From Setaria digitata (taxonomy: Eukaryota; Nematoda; Chromadorea; Rhabditida; Setariidae): 59,845 bases of DNA. The stretch is from NCBI GenBank assembly GCA_003640385.1, contig RCAB01000401.1, positions 1 to 59,845 on the forward strand, read 5' to 3'. The notes under the pieces are model-generated. The model did no database searches and was not told the origin of the DNA. It saw nothing but the letters and a program-made list of their open reading frames with translations. The position numbers and the translations under genes are program-made. Below are positions 24,981 through 38,600 of the stretch, one piece after another; the stretch's first letter is position 1; every line of letters starts with the position of its first letter.

Positions 24981-27900
24981 ACTCGAAGCCACATGAACCA
25001 GCAGCAATAGCTCTTGACTGTACACTTGGTAAATAGACCAGGGAGGAGCAGCTGGAGAATGAGTGGGGTGTGAAATTTTAAAAATATAGAATGAAATGAG
25101 GGGATGGAAGCTGTGCTTTCTAATATAGAACTGATGGTGGCAGTGGTGGTGACGGCCTGATTGAGATAGAGAAATTATGGATTTTATTCTTCTGTCACTG
25201 AGTAAACAGCCAAACAGTGACTTGATGAATCTTCTTTGGCTTTGGAGAGAGAAGTAGACCTGGAAAAAGGTTTTGTTGTTATTGAAGGCGCTGATCGCAA
25301 AATATGGATCAGACGAGACTAAGTGAGACTCTGTCCACTCTGCACGTGGTCAGATGGAGAGAAAACAGTCAAATCGGAAGGAATAAAAAACTGGATCGAA
25401 ATGCTGCCATGCTGTAATAATTGATAAATTCACTACTGCTAGAAGATCATCGTGTGCATAGCACTTATCGATCTGTGGTGATGAAATGAAAATACATTGA
25501 AAGAAACGAAAATCGCCGTTCCGTCTGGAAATCCCAACGAAACGGATGGATCAACTGATCGTTTTCCGTTGTAAAGAGCCATCTCTCTTCTTCTCTTTAC
25601 CGCCGCCATTCAACTGCCAATTGGATGACGGTTTTATGACAATCAAAAATAACATACCGTCTCCAGGAGGAAGTGCACCACCCACACACATCCACACACC
25701 CACACATACTCACTGAATTGAGAAAAGTGCCATTCCCGGGAGTACGGTATGAAGTGGCCTTGGTGTCAAATGCTGCCACAATTTTGTAGCAAATAAATGG
25801 AAAGGAATTGGGAAGAGAAACTTTGTAATCAATCGATATACCGATTACGTATGCGAGATGACTGGTGATGCCATCTAGGAACTGCAAATTAATTAGAATT
25901 TCTTGATTTTTAGGATATCTGGCTGACACCACTCTCAGTCCAGCAGTGCAGTCCTGACGAGAAATACCAAAATTTGCAACCCAGACACGTCAAAATTTAC
26001 GACTGATCACTAATATCTAAAAAAAATGGTTGGTGCTTATGCAACCTCACAACATTTGCTCATTTTTTGGAAAAAGTACAATATCCTGTTCACATTTCCG
26101 AAAACAGCGGAGAACGTACAAGTTTTTTCAATGGAATCAACAAATCAATGATTTATTCCAGTGAAAGAGTAAAAGATTTAGGAAGCATAAACATAAGGCT
26201 TGCAGTACGTAGCAAATTAAATATTATGTCCGGATATTATGACCCTACTCACTTTTAATGAATTATCTAACCTATATTAAAGTCCTGTCAAAATTCGAAC
26301 CTGATAAATGAAAGTGGAGCAGAAATTACTTATTTTAATTAGAGATAACTAATTTTATCTGGCTTGAGCTGTTGGAAATTGATTCAAAAGTAAATTTCGA
26401 TGTATCAAAACATTGAAATACTCCATTCCTTTGACTAATATTATCTTTATTCTATTAAACAATATCATTCGAGTGAACAAAAAGTATAAAATATTGCAAT
26501 TATAACCTGAATTATTTTAGTATAAAACTAAGAAAAAATTATGTAAACACCTAAAAAATTTCTTATATTTGACATTTGGCATCAGTTATTGTTAATCATG
26601 AATGTTTTCTCTACTTTCGACAAATCACTTTTTTAGGAGGTGTAAAATAAAAATAACAGTGTTGAAAGCAGTTCCTTTCTTAAAATACTGTAATGGGTTT
26701 TAAACAAAACTCAGGTGTTTATGTACCTGCCGAACGGTTCGCACAATAAATTATTTTCAAAGCCAGATATGGAGATCAGGGTATTAGTAAGATGACCTCT
26801 GTTATCTTCATTCTATTAAATAATGTTGTCATCGCATATAAAATGTCATCATAATCCGCTTAGGTTTCCATGTTCTTTCAATTTTTTGATGACCCTTGCA
26901 TCATACTATATAAAAACTATTCAAATTTCTCACATTTCAAACCTAGATCTAGAAGACAAAAAAACAATAGGCTTTTTTTCAGTATTTTAATGAAGCTGAA
27001 GGCAATGCTCAGTAGTTCACGAAGACAGTATTTTTAGCAAATATTAGGCGGAAATAGCCTACCTGCTATCAAAATGTCATAGATGGAAAAAAGACAAAAA
27101 AATTTCTGTAAACGGTTCAAAACACATGTCAGAATCTAACAGCCATGTCTAAACATCAGTTTTGGGATCCAATACAAACAAATTAAAACACTGTTGTAAA
27201 ATCGGCACTATATCTAGCCAAATACCTAGCTTCAGGCTCACTTTTGAAGGAAAAATTCATGTTCAGAATTTATTTTTGTAAATTATGGTGTTACAGAGGA
27301 TAATGATTTCTCGATGTGAGCATGATGCAAATACTGGAATTGGAAACAGAAAAGAATGCAAAGATACTGCAGTTTATACTTCTCTATCTATGTTACTTCC
27401 TTTAACACATTAAATAAATCATATATTCGTTCTTTTTTTAAATTCCATTTATAAACTTATTTAGAAGAATTTTCTCACAAAAACTTTCTACTTACTTAAC
27501 TAGCAAGTATTAATATGTTACCTGAATATGAGTTGACATGGTACTTAAATATCGTCTGTTCCTCGATAGTCAACACTAAATTTGCCAGGTCTAATCGTAC
27601 ACAAGGATTACCTCAGAATAATGATATGTTTCAACGAAGGGTGATCTTTGGGTTCGAGGTTCGTGGAAAAAAAGCTTATGCTGCACCTGCTGCACCATAT
27701 TTGCTGCTTAGACTGGTAGTGCCAACAATTCAAACTAGACTGCCTAAACAAACAGGTTGGCAACAAGACAAGAAGTTATTTGAAAAATGAATCAAAAGGA
27801 GATATTTGAGAAGGATGGACACTTTAATAAACATCTAAAAGCCTTCTTTTTAAATGCGGTACTCAAGTGTGAGCTATCTAGTATCAAAGAAATCAGCTCG

Positions 27901-30900
27901 TGACTAATTTAGAAGGACGTGAACCAGTATTCGCCAAAGTACCCGTGAAGTACACATGTAAAGTTGATCAGCTCATCCTACGTAGCATGCGATTCGAATC
28001 TAAGTACCGTATTTGATATGGTCTTGATAAGAAATGGGAAAGTTTCAGCCAGTTGCACTACACCGCCGGTCCATAAGTCTTTTGGATCCTACCGTCATCT
28101 TCACGTAGAAGTACGCCTTCACTATGGACAACGTTCTCTTTCAGAGTAGATGAAGGCCAAGCCTTGCTCCTCCTAAGCTAGAACAAGAGATTACGAGGCA
28201 AATGAAGCAAACTTGGAATCTGAAGGATGGAAATGCCACTCTCCCTACTGCCACAGCTAAACACTGGACAAGAACAAGTTGTCCAGATATCCGTACACCC
28301 ATAAACAGACCCGTACACACAGACACACTTAGATAAACATACATACATGCGTACCTGTGTAAGCGTTAGCATCGTCAGAAGTAGCTGGTAGATGCTCCGC
28401 CTTTCCTCATAAAAATAGCCCAATAGGAGGGAGCAGAGGGAGGAGTCTTCTCCACCTCATTTAGGAAATAGACCTGATTCGGTACTTACCGGAAACTGGA
28501 AAGAGAAGGTTGGAAATGACTGACTTTCTTGCTTTTTTCGTAAGGTTACTTTATTAAGATAATTTCCAGTTCCAAGTTTCAAATTTGATTTGTGATTTTA
28601 AACGCTCCATTCAAGATTTGTCCTTTTGCAAACAACAACGACAAATTTTACCGCCATTTTCATTTCAATTAGATTTTTCATCTTTTTTAGTACTTTCATG
28701 AAGCACACGATTTATTTCATTTTGTTTAAAAAAACTATTTATAGTTAAGATTAAAGTAGTTAAAGGTAACTCTTTGAAGGTAGGCACGACTGGGATTCAA
28801 ACAGTCAAGTGAAATATTCTTTCAAACTACTCCAGGTATTAAAGACTTATTCTAGTATTTTCAATACTAGTTGGTAAATACTGATGATTTTTTGATCAGT
28901 AAAATCAAAACACTGGTTTGCTAGTGCTGCTCTAACCTATTGGCTTCGCTTTAGAATCTACTTGCTATCAGGGTGATTTTTTTGAATTTTTGGTAAACTA
29001 AGATTCCTTGAAGATTTTCTGAATATCAAAGAAGAAGAACAGAGAGGAGAAATTCATTTCACCTTTCTGTCTTCATGTATTGAAATATATTTGTGAGGCA
29101 TAAGAGGAATGTACAAATATGAAATATCCGATTTGCTTGTGGCCATTACTTTTCTGTCAAAGCTCAATTACGGTTTTAGTGGACAATGGCACAATGGCCA
29201 TCAGTTAGTTATGTCACTTCAATCTTAATTATTGATGTTGAAAGCTTTTGGAATTCACTCTTTAAAATTGTTCCTGTCATCTGGAATCTTTGATAAATAC
29301 TGAACTGATGAGAAAATAAGGGAACTAAGCATTAAAAATATCTTACCGGTCAAAAATGAAGGGGAATTTTTTCATTTTCACAAAGGTTAAATGGTGTCAT
29401 TTGGTCACTTAAAAATTAATTAGTGAACAATTTGTGACTCGTCAAGGGGACAAATGATCTGATGAATTACACTGTCTGTAATGTGTTTCTCGACTTCTGC
29501 AGAGAAATTTTAAAAATAGAAGTTGAAAAGGAGGAATCACAAATATTATATTTGGTGCATTTGACGCATTAGTAGAAACAGTACACGATGGACATGATTA
29601 AGTTCGGGATTGATAACCTCACAGGATATTTGGTTAAGTACGATTTTCTAAATTCACTCATATAGGAAGTGAGAAATTTTACAGTCTGACTGCTTTATAT
29701 AAGTGAGCACAAAAGGGTAAAATGCATTAAAAAAAGAGCTGAAGCTGGATCCCACAGCTGTGCAAATACTACCCTTGCCTTTTAAATTATGCCCCTTTTT
29801 GTTGGCTTCTGAAATTTCCAGTTCATATTTATCTCAGAAACTTCATTTCCTCAAAGAAATAGCAGAAGACGCAAGTGAAAACAGTTAGAAAAACCTTAAT
29901 TATTTCTGTCGTAAAATTTATCTTGAAAATCATTAGAATAAGTGCTTTTTCTAAAATATTTTGAATTAATAAAATAATTAAATGGTTTAGGAATCAAATC
30001 ATAGTTTAAAAAAAAAAATGTATTTAAGGATAAAATCTTGAAAATTCAAAAATCCCCACTTATCTGCGAGAAGCAGTGAAGGAGAATATCTTGAGTTTCT
30101 GAAAACTTTCAATAAAATATTCCACTCTTTTAAACATCTTCAATAAAATGTTTTCATATAAAAAAAAACCCAAATTTGAATAACGTACGGCGCCAACCAG
30201 GCGAAACATCTCGATTGTGGTTGTTGATATTTGAGCAAAAAAAAGCACCCGCATGAGAATTTTGCATAATGTCGAGATATGTTAAAAAACTGATGTACTT
30301 TTTCATTATATCCAATCAGTTTTTTGATATTTCGATATAAGGTGCCATATGTACGAATGATTCGGAAGAGAAGGAATTGATAGAGTCAGGAGAGAATTCT
30401 TTCCTTTCCTTTACTTCCGGTCTCCTTCTAAGTTATTCCAGAATCTCCTGTCCTTTGTCAACTATCAACTATCAAGGCGGTAATTTAATTCGCAAAATGT
30501 TTCCATCCCAATAAACGACTGTTTGATGATTGCAACTCAATAACAACAACGATGACAAATGGCGATGACTTGGAAGGTTAGGTCTTTCTCTGCCCAACTC
30601 TCTTTTGAACAGGTTCTCTTTGAGGTAGGTGCATCATCTACCATGTTTACGACCATCTACATAAGAGCTTCACTTTAATACACTCGACGGAATTCATTCA
30701 AGAAACTACTTCGGTGAATGGCTAATTTAAAGTGTGTGAATAGTGGAGGATCGGCATAGAATGACGAGGAGGTTAAGAAGCTACCGAGTTGAAACGAAAA
30801 GGTGAAGTTGAAGCAACTGGGATGAAAGTAACGATAAACACATAACATGGAAGGGGACGGCAAGTGTTGGTATATCATCAATATGTTGGAAACAGATTGC

Positions 30901-33900
30901 ATTCATCATTTTGCTTCAGAAACAGCTTTGGCACAATGCAACTAAAACATTAATCTTTCCAGTGCCGCTTTCAATCGCATATTAAAACGTGTACCAAACT
31001 GGCTTTATCCACGCCTTCTTCGAATATTTTCATTCTCAAAGTTTGGTGGGAGACAGGACACTCCAATCTAATCAACCATTTCATTTGAAATATTTCAAAT
31101 GTGAAGCATTTGTTTCTGAGGATGAGTGGAAAAGTCAAGATCAAACTGATTCGGTTCAATAAAGAGGGGTCTTTCATCTTGTAACTTACACATGTGTTAC
31201 TGCTATGCTCATTAAAGTGGTGAAAGTGGAAAAGTTAGAAATCCACAACGAATTCATAGATTTTTAATTTTAACCCCAAATTTACTCTTGAAAGGATTTA
31301 AAACAGAAAAGGGCTTCTATCTTTTCTCGCAAAATCATTTGGTATCCTTTGTGATTGTCAACTGATCATATAAATCATGTTTTGAAACTAGGCTTAACAG
31401 TGTTTGTTGCGATATGATTAACATGCCAAAATCGATCAGCCTACCTATAATATTGTTTATAAAGAATTCCTTTTTTCTCAAAAATTTCTGACGGTTTCTG
31501 ACTAGATTAAAATCTCAGAAATGATAAGAAGACGAAAAGAAGATTTTATCAGTAGAAGTTATCGAAAAAAAAAAAAGAATTGTTGTATGGAGAAACATCG
31601 TGCAGTTGCATTGTCACGTCAAGCTGAAAAAAGGTAATTGAAATGGTAGAAAAGAACTGTCACTGAAAATAAGCGAGGTGGGAACAGTAGCTCTTCGTGG
31701 AGTAGGACCTTGTAGACATTAGAAATTATTGTCCGATTTGGTGATAAGAAAGTAACAAGTTCGGGAGGAGAAGGAACTTTTTAGAATAACTATCCGAGCG
31801 GATCAAATATAAACATGCGTCTCAGAAAAACCAACTTCACATTTATACCGAAAGATCCAAAGGTGCGAGCTGAGTGATAACACAGGTGTACCTTAATAAT
31901 GTATGTCTACTACAAGATGTGGGTGTGTGTCCGTGCCACTACATGCAGTGAGGTTGTTGTGTTCTGAAGGCTGAAGTGAACAAATTGTCGGTGTGATGGT
32001 GCGACTATTCACTCAACGACACTTATTGCAATTATTTTTCCACATATCCTTCCTCCTCCTCTTTGCCATCCCTAAAAATGCTACGAAAATGTAAATTTGT
32101 TTAGAACGGATGAGAGACAGCGACGCCACGACGAGAATCGATTCTTGCTCGGAATGAATGGATGGATGCCTTCGACATTATTTATCCGGCAGTTGTTCGA
32201 CACGATGTCATTTTAACGATATGTTAGAACAGATTAATTGACTTTTTCATTTTTTATATTTCAAAATTTGCATTTACAAATTCGCACAAACAGAGAAATG
32301 TTCTCTGCTTCAAATCAGGTTTTAGTTTATAGTTTCCATCTGAATGAGTATTTCCTAACCTTCGGGTAAGAGGAGGGGAATTCATCTAAAAATCAACGAA
32401 ATGAAATGAAAGCCAGTAATCAAGCATGAAGCAGGTGAAAATATAATACTCTTTGAGATCAATAATTTCCTTTCTGATTCTAATCCGTCCTCTTCATGAA
32501 CTAACCTAATTTGTTGAAAACATAATCTGCCTTTCCTAAGGAATGTATTGTGAGAATAATTTGATGTTTTGATGATTAGTTTACTTGAAAATTTCACCAC
32601 AAATTAAAAATCTTAGCCGATAACGAGAAATTTTTATCAGAAATTCCTGGAAAAGAATGGAACTTTCGTTCCTTTCATGAGGGAAAATGAAATTTCCTTC
32701 GATGAAATAAAAGGTAAATGTAAAGGGAAGGGATGTGCGGGACCAAGTACTGATGATTCTCTTCTAAATCGCTTAGCAATTCGTAATTTATGAGGCGTAC
32801 GAGATAACCGTTTTTTGCACAATTTCTCCATCATTTACACAGACACACATATACAAGCAAATTTTTTCCTTCTCAAATTATTAATCGGTTCAATCCTCTA
32901 TGGATTTCTAAGTTTATACTTTAATTTGAAATCCTTGGATTCAAAAAAATCCCTAGTCTTTCTTCCGTTCATTCGTTCACCGATACCACACTGATAAAGA
33001 AGGAGCAATTGTGGAATTACCCAAATATTTTAAACTCCCTCCACCATTCCTTTCTAAGTCCAACTCAAGACTAAAGGCCTTTGGGTAGCATTATTCAATT
33101 GTAATTTATGATCACTACTGTAACTTTTAATTGCCGCTGGTCGTCACTGTTGTTGCAGTCATGGACCGTGCTGCGTCAACTGTAAATATCACTACAGTGA
33201 TGTTATTATCACTGTTATCGCCGTGACAAGATCATCACTTCCAATTCAAATGGTAAAGTTAAGGGGAACAGCACGGATCGGATTAATTATCACCAGATGA
33301 GGATTCTATTGAACGTCTTTTTAACTTGTTAGCAAAGGACTTTATCACTTATTCTTATTTAGTTCATTTCCACAGGATAATGATCAAGAAAATCTTCCAT
33401 ACACTCCCTATTTTCCAGAAAATGTTAGGATTAGGAAATAAAAATAAAGAATTAAAAAATGACTCTAAATAATCAATCATCCGATCCTTGTTAGTCATTT
33501 AAAACATACCTCTCTTCATTTATTTCGGGATTTATTGAAGCAAGTTTAACTGTTTAATTGAATATAATTTAATGAAATTCAATTAAACTGAACAGTGCTA
33601 AATCTAATTTAGCTATGTTGAATTCAGTGATTCTTATTGTTCATATTCGTGTTTTTATTTTACTGTTCTTCTGAAACAATTTCTCACGCTCCTAATTGAC
33701 ACTAATTAAGTTGTTTGGTTATTCTGGAAATTTTGGAGATTTTTCATGTAGAATATTAACGTTTAATGATTCTGAATTTTCAAAAACAGGATTTCTGCCC
33801 TGTAAACGACCGAAATAAAGGCAATTTTTTATCAAAGAGGAACTTCTTTAGTTCTGTCCGCAAGTGCTATCTGATGACCTTTATCGCAAGATGTTCCTCG

Positions 33901-35190
33901 GTGATAATTTCGAAACGAAGCCTTAGTTTTGCGCAAATTGAAGCAAATTTTTTTGACTCTATGCTTAATTTTTTGATTTTTTCGAGGAAAAGATTTCAAA
34001 ATTCCAGTGACATTTTAAAGAAAATACTATTGTTTCGTGTCATCATGAAACTTGACCGTGACTGACATATCTTACTTCTCTAAGTCTACTGCTTAAGAGA
34101 CATTTTAAAGTAACTATTCACTGAAAATCTTTAAACTTATAGCAAAAATATGACAAACGTTATTTTTGACTTCTTGAGGTCTTGACAAGCATCATCAGCA
34201 TTACATTTCCAAAGTTGATTGCAGTAAATTATCTTTCCAAGAGTTTTCTCAGTTTAGATCAGATCAGGTAAAAGAACCTCTCGTACTTTTAACTTCAATC
34301 CATTAATCATATCCCATCTTCGAGAACTACAATTTTGTATGTATGTACATGCTTCTGAATGCTGATGACCTTGTCAATAATGTAAGATTGATGCTTTAAA
34401 TGGCCTGTGACCATGTTCAGCCATGATCCTCAGGTACCTTCTCTGCACAGGTGCAACCATTAACACCTTTCTCACTGCCCCACCAAATGTCGGCACATTT
34501 CCTTTCTAAGTTTGATAACAAAAATAGACCGATTAGCGAATAAATCGATTAACGGAGACATTTAGCAGATGTCAACAGACTGGATGTACAATATATTTTT
34601 GAGACACGCTAATTTTCACAGTTGTTACAATGAATATATTCCACAGTATCCTATTCTGTGACAAAAGATTGGCAGAAGGAAAAAGGATTAAATTCCGCAA
34701 CAAATGAAAAAACAATTCTTAAATTTTGCTTCTGTTTTGCCAACAATTAAATTATTATGAACATCAAACTTGGATTGAAAATCAAAATCAAAGCTTGGTA
34801 GGAAGAAATTGGAGCAGAAGTTTGGATACGAATCAACATTGAAATAAATGCAGTCAAATATGAAGGTGTAAGTCAAGTGAAATGAGTGGGATAAATTCCT
34901 GCAAGGTGTGATGGAACGGAGTGATAGAAATGATTTTAGCTGATCATCTTGTTTTCAAACATTCTCTTCAGTACCTGTTGTCTAAATATGATTAGGATAG
35001 ATTGCCATTGTTTAGGATTAAAAGAAAGTAAATTCTCAGTCGGCAATTAACAAATAATTGTGGAGGTAAAAGTGCAACGAAGGAGAAAGAAAGGAAGTAG
35101 GGGATAAAATCACTGGAATTGCCTCCAACTAGATACGTAGTATTTTTACGGGACTGTCTGGAGCCAACAATTTGTTCACGGGGGCAATAA

Positions 35191-35221
35191 TTAATGTGAG
35201 AGTTGTTTAGTCTCACATTAA
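35191..35221. repeat. Stem-loop, 11-bp perfect arms
   Basis: TTAATGTGAGA at 35191-35201 is the exact complement of 35211-35221 with a 9-base loop between. It lies in gene-free DNA and no function is assigned. Confidence 0.8.
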
Positions 35222-35629
35222 CTTAACGGGTCCAAATGGTCAGCATTTAATTTAGTGCACGGAAAAAACTCGAAACTGAAAGGCTTTTTACAGCAGTAAT
35301 GATTGTAATAGCAGCAGTGCGATGAAACTTAATTTTTATTTGTCATTAAAAGAAATTAAATAACCAAAGTGACAAAGGATCCAACTAAATTTTGACTGGA
35401 TGAAACTGGATTAACCTCAATAACTATCGTTCTTAGAACAACTTCCTCTTAGCAAGAGATAATTTGGGACTGAGTTATTACAATAATAGCTGGCTGTATA
35501 CCTTTGTTGACCAGCAAAGGAGTCTTTGATTAATGAAACAATGATGTTACTTTGTCTGTTTAACAGTGGGAACTCATTACCGTATCGTTCTTGCTATCAT
35601 TTCCACCACCACACTTATTATTCTATCAT

Positions 35630-35692
35630 TACCGCTAATAAGTTATTTCTACCAGCCTGTGACACTACCGCTAATAAGTTATTTCTATCAGC
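35630..35692. repeat. Two-copy tandem repeat, 36-bp period
   Basis: A 27-base stretch beginning TACCGCTAATAAG at 35630 recurs at 35666 with one mismatch. The period is a multiple of three, but no gene is supported across it. Confidence 0.75.
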
Positions 35693-38600
35693 ATACTACT
35701 TTGCTAGTCGTAATACTATCTTTAAAGCCTGAGATTTTGTGTGCTTACAGCTCAGATCACTGTCAAATAAGTGATAAGATATTTTGCAGTGAAAGACGGA
35801 GAGAAGAGAGGACAAAAGGTAATGAACGAGTGATACTAAACATTAACATGAACATGAAAAACTACCTGAACAGGAGCCTTCTCGTTTCGTCGTTGCTGTC
35901 TAAAGCCTAAGCGAAGACATACAATCAAAATGTTTCTAGAAATGTTCGGTTGAGTATTACAATACAATCAATCAAAACCGATGTTTAGACAATTAATCAT
36001 TATTTCTAAAACATCTCTTCCTGCGCATTATTCAGCAGACAGTTCTATAATCTGCGGCTTTATTCATAAAAACGTCAGTTTCACGCATGGCAAGATTGAA
36101 GATTGGAGAGGCGAAATATCTAGAATTTGAAACAAATACGAATGTTTGTAAGAAAGGAAAGACATACTGTGTGCAAAATAATTTTTCTATAATACAGCAA
36201 GTCCGAAATATTATTAATACCTTTCGCACAATTAAAAAATCAAATTTTTTTTTTTGAAAACACTTGTTAAGCAAAGAAAAAAAAGTGCTTTATGCAAATA
36301 TTGAGCAATTAAGCGAGTATTTTAAATGATTTTAATGCTTCAACAAAACACATCGTTTAACATATGGAAATATGTTAGAACTAGCAGCATTACGTAACTG
36401 GAATCTGTGATTTGTCAAAATCTTAATTACTACTAATTCCAGGATGGAATGCCAGGAAACCTTATTTAGAAAGTGGAATTTAGAGAAGATAATGAATAAA
36501 AAGAAAGAAAAATAACAATCCTTTGGTATTCGTCATCGTTTTCATGAATATCACACGGCGAGAATTTGATTTTCCCATAAAGTGTACAAAAATCAGTTAC
36601 ACATTTTTCGCCGAATAATAACGTCGTAAATGATCGTTTTTCAAGCAAACAATTTTTCATTTTTTGAAAGAAAGGACAAGTAGCAAAATTTATAAATTGC
36701 TTCTATGCGACTGTTTGTACAACAGTGCAATGAACATATGAAAAAACAACATTCATTTCATCAGTGAAGCGAGAAATTCAGGTTAATGTGCTTTTGGTGG
36801 GAAAATGTGGTATTTCGTTATAGTCTCAATAAATGCCCCCTACTTCTGTTCCAAATTCTTTTCAAATTTAAAATTAAGTTTTCTGATTATATTGCGCTGC
36901 GGATAACCCTATGGCATTCAGTTTTCGCATTATGATTAAGAACAATGCAGCTTTAATTATGGAGATTTATTGTTGTTCCTCTTGAATTGACGGAATTAAA
37001 TCAGCACTGAATAGTTTTTCATTCCTTCCTTACTATCAAAATTGCATGATGAAATATAAAATTTCTATTCGTTTTATAATTTCAAATTTAATTCATCAAA
37101 AGATTTTTTCAAATGAAAAGGCAAGTGATGGAAACTACGAATCACTTTTTCACTCCTCCTTTATTTCATGAACTTATTTCGAAGTTTTGTGAGAAAAAAG
37201 ATTTAATATGGGCTAAATTTTGCGTGAAATTTAAATTAATGATAGTCATTTAATATTTGGCTGAAATATTTGCTTAATGAACAGATCAGCGACAGCTTTC
37301 TGTTTCCCCAAAGAATTGCGCAGCATCAACTGATGATAACAAGTTCCAAGCAGCATGTTGCACACAGGAACAGATGATGAGATATGTGGTGCCGCAGTTC
37401 GATCTTCCCGGAAGAGCTTCAGCGGCACACATCAAAGATTCCGGCAGAAACAGTGGAAGCGATCTTTATCATAATTTGACACCCTTCTTTATGCCAAGAA
37501 GAAATTTGTTGAAGGGATCATTTGTGCTTATGATAGCAATACCGAAGTAAACGAGCAAGAATTAACGAAACTATGAGATTCATACTGTAAATAGGGTTAT
37601 GGTAATTAAAAAGAACCGAAACAAATATTTCAATTAAAGAAAAAGAAAGAAGTAGATATATTCTGAATCTTTAAAGCATTAAGAATTGAAACCTTGTTTT
37701 TACAGAAATATAAGTTGTAATTCCGGCAAAACTCTTATCTTAGAAAGCAATTTGGAATCTAAGTTTAAAATCTGCAGTAGAAATTAGTTGCTGTAAATAA
37801 TAATGGTTACATATTCATACAAATCTCTCAAAATCAATCAAGAAAAAGTGGTCATATTTATTCAGGCATATTAATGAATTGCCTGAATGTTAAGTGAATT
37901 TTTTTTTCTTCGAATAAAATAAAACGATGCATCTGTGCAAGTTACAATACAATGTATTGTAATATGATTTGAAGATGAACAGTAGTTTAGTGAGAGTGGA
38001 TGTACCTGCGGAAGTAATTAACTTGAGAGATGGAACCCAGAAGAGGTGTACAGGATGGAAATTATTATCGCCCTGCAACAAATGATTGAGTAGACCGTTT
38101 TATAGGTGCAAATTGAGCCATTCCCGCTGTACCATGTCGTGCTATTATTGTTATTCAGTGAACCAGCGAGCATTAAAGTGGTAGGAAAATAAGCTCAGAA
38201 ACACAGCAGCTCACCTAGGCCCTGGCTCCTCATTAATTGTTAATGACCCTTAAAAAACTAAACAACCATTATTTTACCATTGAGATCCTGTTGAGCATTA
38301 AGAATCACTGGAAAAGTATTTTTGTTTTGCTCGCAACGATTTCAGCACGGCCGAATTTCCCGTGGTGAGTGTGTTTTGAAGAGAAGGACATCCAAATGTG
38401 AAATTTTAGATTTATCCAGCATAAGTGAAAAAATACGTTAATAAAGGAATGATTATTATTAATAATTGAGTGATTGTCGATATTCGTCTCAACGCAGAGA
38501 ATGGTAACTTCCTGCATCTCGTTTATGAACGATCTAAGAAGTCTACAGCTTTAAAATAAATCTTATAATAGTCTTAGGGTAGACTACTCGAAGTATCGTA

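Noticed and set aside
25597..25932. 111-codon minus-strand ORF with Cys and Trp
   Set aside because: Lies in a GC-richer patch where stops are rarer; no splice partners, no motif, no start context.
28770..28815. tRNA-like T-arm (GGATTCAAAC)
   Set aside because: The loop is nine bases instead of seven and no acceptor or anticodon stem can be paired.
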